In this document: positions 61,991-64,000 of the stretch, piece by piece
Position numbering within the stretch: position 1 is the first letter of the stretch
Layout: each line of letters starts with the position of its first letter
Source of the DNA: Oscillospiraceae bacterium
GTDB lineage: Bacteria > Bacillota > Clostridia > Lachnospirales > Lachnospiraceae
NCBI GenBank assembly: GCA_021771715.1
Contig: JAETOO010000001.1
Location: forward strand, 124,001 to 188,000
DNA length: 64,000 nt
Reading direction: 5' to 3'
Position numbers and translations under genes: made by a program
Notes under the pieces: generated by a model
Databases searched by the model: none
What the model was told of the DNA's origin: nothing
Seen by the model: the letters and a program-made list of their open reading frames with translations, nothing else

Positions 61991-62773
61991 TTAACGGAAA
62001 TCCGGATTTTCTGTCATCCATTTTCTAAATCGGAGCGGCCAGAATTGCTGCTGTAATCGTGCATTCTCGCGCTCACGAATTGAGATACTGCTGCAGAAAC
62101 CGCACCACAGCTGCTGCATCTCCTGCTCGTTCGCTGACATCTGATGCCGGAGCGCTCCATCCGGCTCCGTGTCCAAAAGAAGACACCAGGGTCCGGCAGC
62201 CCGATGGACCAGACACGCGGCATGGCCGTGATCGCAGATCATAAAATTCTCATTCGGGAAGCGGTCAGCAAAGTGATCACCGAGCAGCGGCAGCACATTT
62301 GCCTCCGCGTCAATCTCAGAAAACAGCACTCCGTTCTCCAGCTCCCGAAACCGGACGAACCCCATATACCGATGTGCCTCGTGCCAGACGCGGCGGGCCA
62401 GCTCAAATACGTGACAGACAGCGGGATCTGTCAGCTGCCAGATCACATCGGCCGCCTCCCGCTCGCTGATCTGCGGCGAGAGTCCCAGCACGACCACGCG
62501 GTAGATGCTGTCCGCCTTCTCGTCATCGCGCGCCATCGCCGCGCGATAAATCATTTCATAGGACTCTTCCCCCATCCTGCGGCGGATCGTCCGCGCGACC
62601 TTCTCTGCCTTCCCGCCATCCGGACACACTTCACAATATTCCGCAAACAGCTCTCTTGTGCGCAGGGCCCTCGTCTGCAGGCGCACATTCCGGTGTCCCA
62701 GACGGCTCGCCCACGCATCGTAGACCGCAGTGAAAATACCGTCCGCGCTGTCCTCGCACTCAAAAATTATCAT
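61991..62773 (-). CDS. DUF4130-type putative DNA metabolism protein (TIGR03915-like)
   Basis: The ATG at 62771-62773 follows GAGGTG. The 260-residue protein starts MIIFECEDSADGIFTAVYDAW, has a helical middle (KVARTIRRRMGEESYEMIYRAA) and the segment HEAHRYMGFVRFRELENGVLFSEIDAEANVLPLLGDHFADRFPNE, which is the DUF4130 pattern. In other bacteria this domain is found next to or fused with uracil-DNA-glycosylase-like proteins, and it is regularly paired with the radical SAM protein encoded just upstream (37-nt gap). The reaction is not known. Confidence 0.85.
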   Translation of the reverse strand: MIIFECEDSADGIFTAVYDAWASRLGHRNVRLQTRALRTRELFAEYCEVCPDGGKAEKVARTIRRRMGEESYEMIYRAAMARDDEKADSIYRVVVLGLSPQISEREAADVIWQLTDPAVCHVFELARRVWHEAHRYMGFVRFRELENGVLFSEIDAEANVLPLLGDHFADRFPNENFMICDHGHAACLVHRAAGPWCLLLDTEPDGALRHQMSANEQEMQQLWCGFCSSISIRERENARLQQQFWPLRFRKWMTENPDFR

Positions 62774-62810
62774 GTCAGGCACCTCTCCCAAATGTCTACA
62801 AACCGCACCA

Positions 62811-64000
62811 TCAGCCCGTCAACCCACACGTATCCGCAAACCGCACGTCATCGAACAGCGACATCTGCCGGTATGTCGCCGTCTCTGTGGGGATTCCCCG
62901 CTTTCCGTCCTGGAGCAGATTCCGCAGAATGAAATCCTCGTCCAGCTTCAACGGGTACATCTGGCGGCCGTTGCAGGTGATAAAATAGACGGCCCGTTTG
63001 AGCACGACGCCCGTTCTCCTGAGCGTGTCGTAATCCAGCGTTCCCATGCGGCGCGCGCGGACGATCCGCTGGGCGGAGCGCGGACCGATCCCCGGCACGC
63101 GCAGCAGCGTCCGGTAATCCGCCCGGGACACCTCGACCGGAAATGTTTCCAGATGCGAGAGCGCCCAGTCACATTTCGGATCGAGGAAGACATTGAAATT
63201 CGGATGACGCTCGCTCAGGAGCTCGTCCGCCCGGAAATCATAATACCGGAGCAGCCAGTCCGCCTGATACAGCCGGTGCTCGCGCAGCAGAGGCGGACCG
63301 CCCGGGAGGACGGGCAGCAGCGGGTCCTCATTCACCTGGACAAAAGCGGAGTAAAACACGCGCTTCAGCTCAAACTTGCGGTAGAGCGACTCGGCAACCG
63401 AGATGATCTGGTAGTCATTCTCCGGCGTCGCACCGATGATCATCTGCGTGCTCTGCCCGGCCGGGACAAATCTCGGCGCGCTGCGGTAGAGCGTCAGTTC
63501 ATTTTTGTTCTCCGTGCGCGCAAGCTGTACCTGGCGCATCGGCGCGAGAATCCTCTGCCGCGTCTTGTGAGGGGCAAGGAGGCGGAGGCTCTCGGCGGTC
63601 GGCAGCTCCAGGTTCACACTGACCCGGTCCGCAAGGTAGCCGGTCTTCTCGATCAGCTCTCCGGGCGCACCGGGGATCAGCTTCACATGGATGTAGCCCT
63701 CAAAGTGGTACTCCGTGCGCAGCTTATACAGCGTCTCATACAGCAGCTCTGCCGTGTAGGCTGGGGTCCGCAGCACGCCAGAGCTCAGGAACAGGCCCTC
63801 GATATAATTCCTGCGATAAAACTCAATCGTCAGACGGCACACCTCCTCCGGGGTAAAGGAGGCGCGCTCCACATCGTTCGAGACACGGTTGATGCAATAT
63901 TTGCAGTCAAACACGCAGTCATTGGAAAACAGGATCTTCAGAAGAGAGATACAGCGGCCATCCGCAGAAAACGAGTGGCAAATACCGGGCGCAATGCAGT
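62811..64000 (-). CDS. radical SAM protein, putative DNA modification/repair (TIGR03916-like), 5' end outside the window
   Basis: The frame stays open from 62811 to the window edge, giving about 396 residues without the first ones. Near the visible start, DCVFDCKYCIN has the CxxxCxxC iron-sulfur motif of radical SAM enzymes. The barrel continues with GLFLSSGVL and HVKLIPGAP. The C-terminal part has a helix-hairpin-helix DNA-binding motif, LRVPGIGPRSAQRIVRARR, followed by the family-typical VVLKRAVYFITCNG and a Phe/Asp-rich end. It is cotranscribed with the DUF4130-type gene. The DNA-repair or modification role is the usual family annotation, not proven. Confidence 0.9.
   Translation of the reverse strand, partial: CIAPGICHSFSADGRCISLLKILFSNDCVFDCKYCINRVSNDVERASFTPEEVCRLTIEFYRRNYIEGLFLSSGVLRTPAYTAELLYETLYKLRTEYHFEGYIHVKLIPGAPGELIEKTGYLADRVSVNLELPTAESLRLLAPHKTRQRILAPMRQVQLARTENKNELTLYRSAPRFVPAGQSTQMIIGATPENDYQIISVAESLYRKFELKRVFYSAFVQVNEDPLLPVLPGGPPLLREHRLYQADWLLRYYDFRADELLSERHPNFNVFLDPKCDWALSHLETFPVEVSRADYRTLLRVPGIGPRSAQRIVRARRMGTLDYDTLRRTGVVLKRAVYFITCNGRQMYPLKLDEDFILRNLLQDGKRGIPTETATYRQMSLFDDVRFADTCGLTG

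Overview
The window looks like the chromosome of a gut-type, low-GC-phylum but GC-rich anaerobe of the class Clostridia, most likely Lachnospiraceae. This is inferred from consistent AGGAGG-type ribosome binding sites, YesM/YesN-type two-component systems, three CUT1-type sugar ABC importers, a His-less HPr-like protein, a holin-like type I toxin and the paired DNA-repair-like proteins at the right end. I cannot name a species. Nearly every gene is on the minus strand. The exceptions are the sensor/regulator pair at 31342-34278, the small toxin at 38514 and an FKBP-type protein at 38751.

Layout. (1) 1-7227: a sensor kinase, AraC-type response regulator, sugar-binding protein, two permeases and the start of a glycosidase form one sugar-uptake locus; a Fic protein follows at 7332-8231. 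(2) 8394-24464: a plant cell-wall (pectin side-chain) locus with two paralogous GH43 enzymes, GH39, GH51, a YteP/YtcP-like importer with its binding protein, a LacI regulator, GH35 and GH105. The set suits arabinan/galactan decorations and unsaturated rhamnogalacturonan fragments. (3) 24914-31086: a third importer with two esterase-fold proteins, divergent from its own YesM/YesN-type pair (31342-34278). (4) 34275-38142: an amidohydrolase, an apparently cytosolic GH91 (inulin fructotransferase / difructose-anhydride enzyme) and a sorbitol-type dehydrogenase. (5) 38395-38721: a convergent toxin/antisense-RNA locus. (6) 38751-39871: membrane-anchored FKBP and IspF. (7) 40005-46521: a gluconate-type operon (GntR, GntP permease, IlvD/Edd dehydratase, KDPG aldolase, KDG kinase) that would run a semi-phosphorylative Entner-Doudoroff route, with two identical operators flanking the promoter region. 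(8) 46601-49299: tRNA-Met and tRNA-Val, a 155-bp hairpin-rich element, a PAP2 phosphatase, a lipoprotein and a transposase-derived protein without its catalytic residues. (9) 49541-64000: CapA-like protein, PurL, a CotS-like kinase, a nuclease-helicase fusion, an HPr-like protein and a DUF4130/radical-SAM pair of unknown DNA-related function, the last cut by the window edge.

The most unusual structural theme is recurring in-frame minisatellites (periods 36, 39, 42, 45 and 54 nt, all multiples of three) inside unrelated proteins. One 54-nt repeat spans the junction of the helicase and kinase genes, where a single TAG separates two otherwise continuous in-frame coding regions. No CRISPR array, rRNA, prophage or complete insertion sequence was seen.
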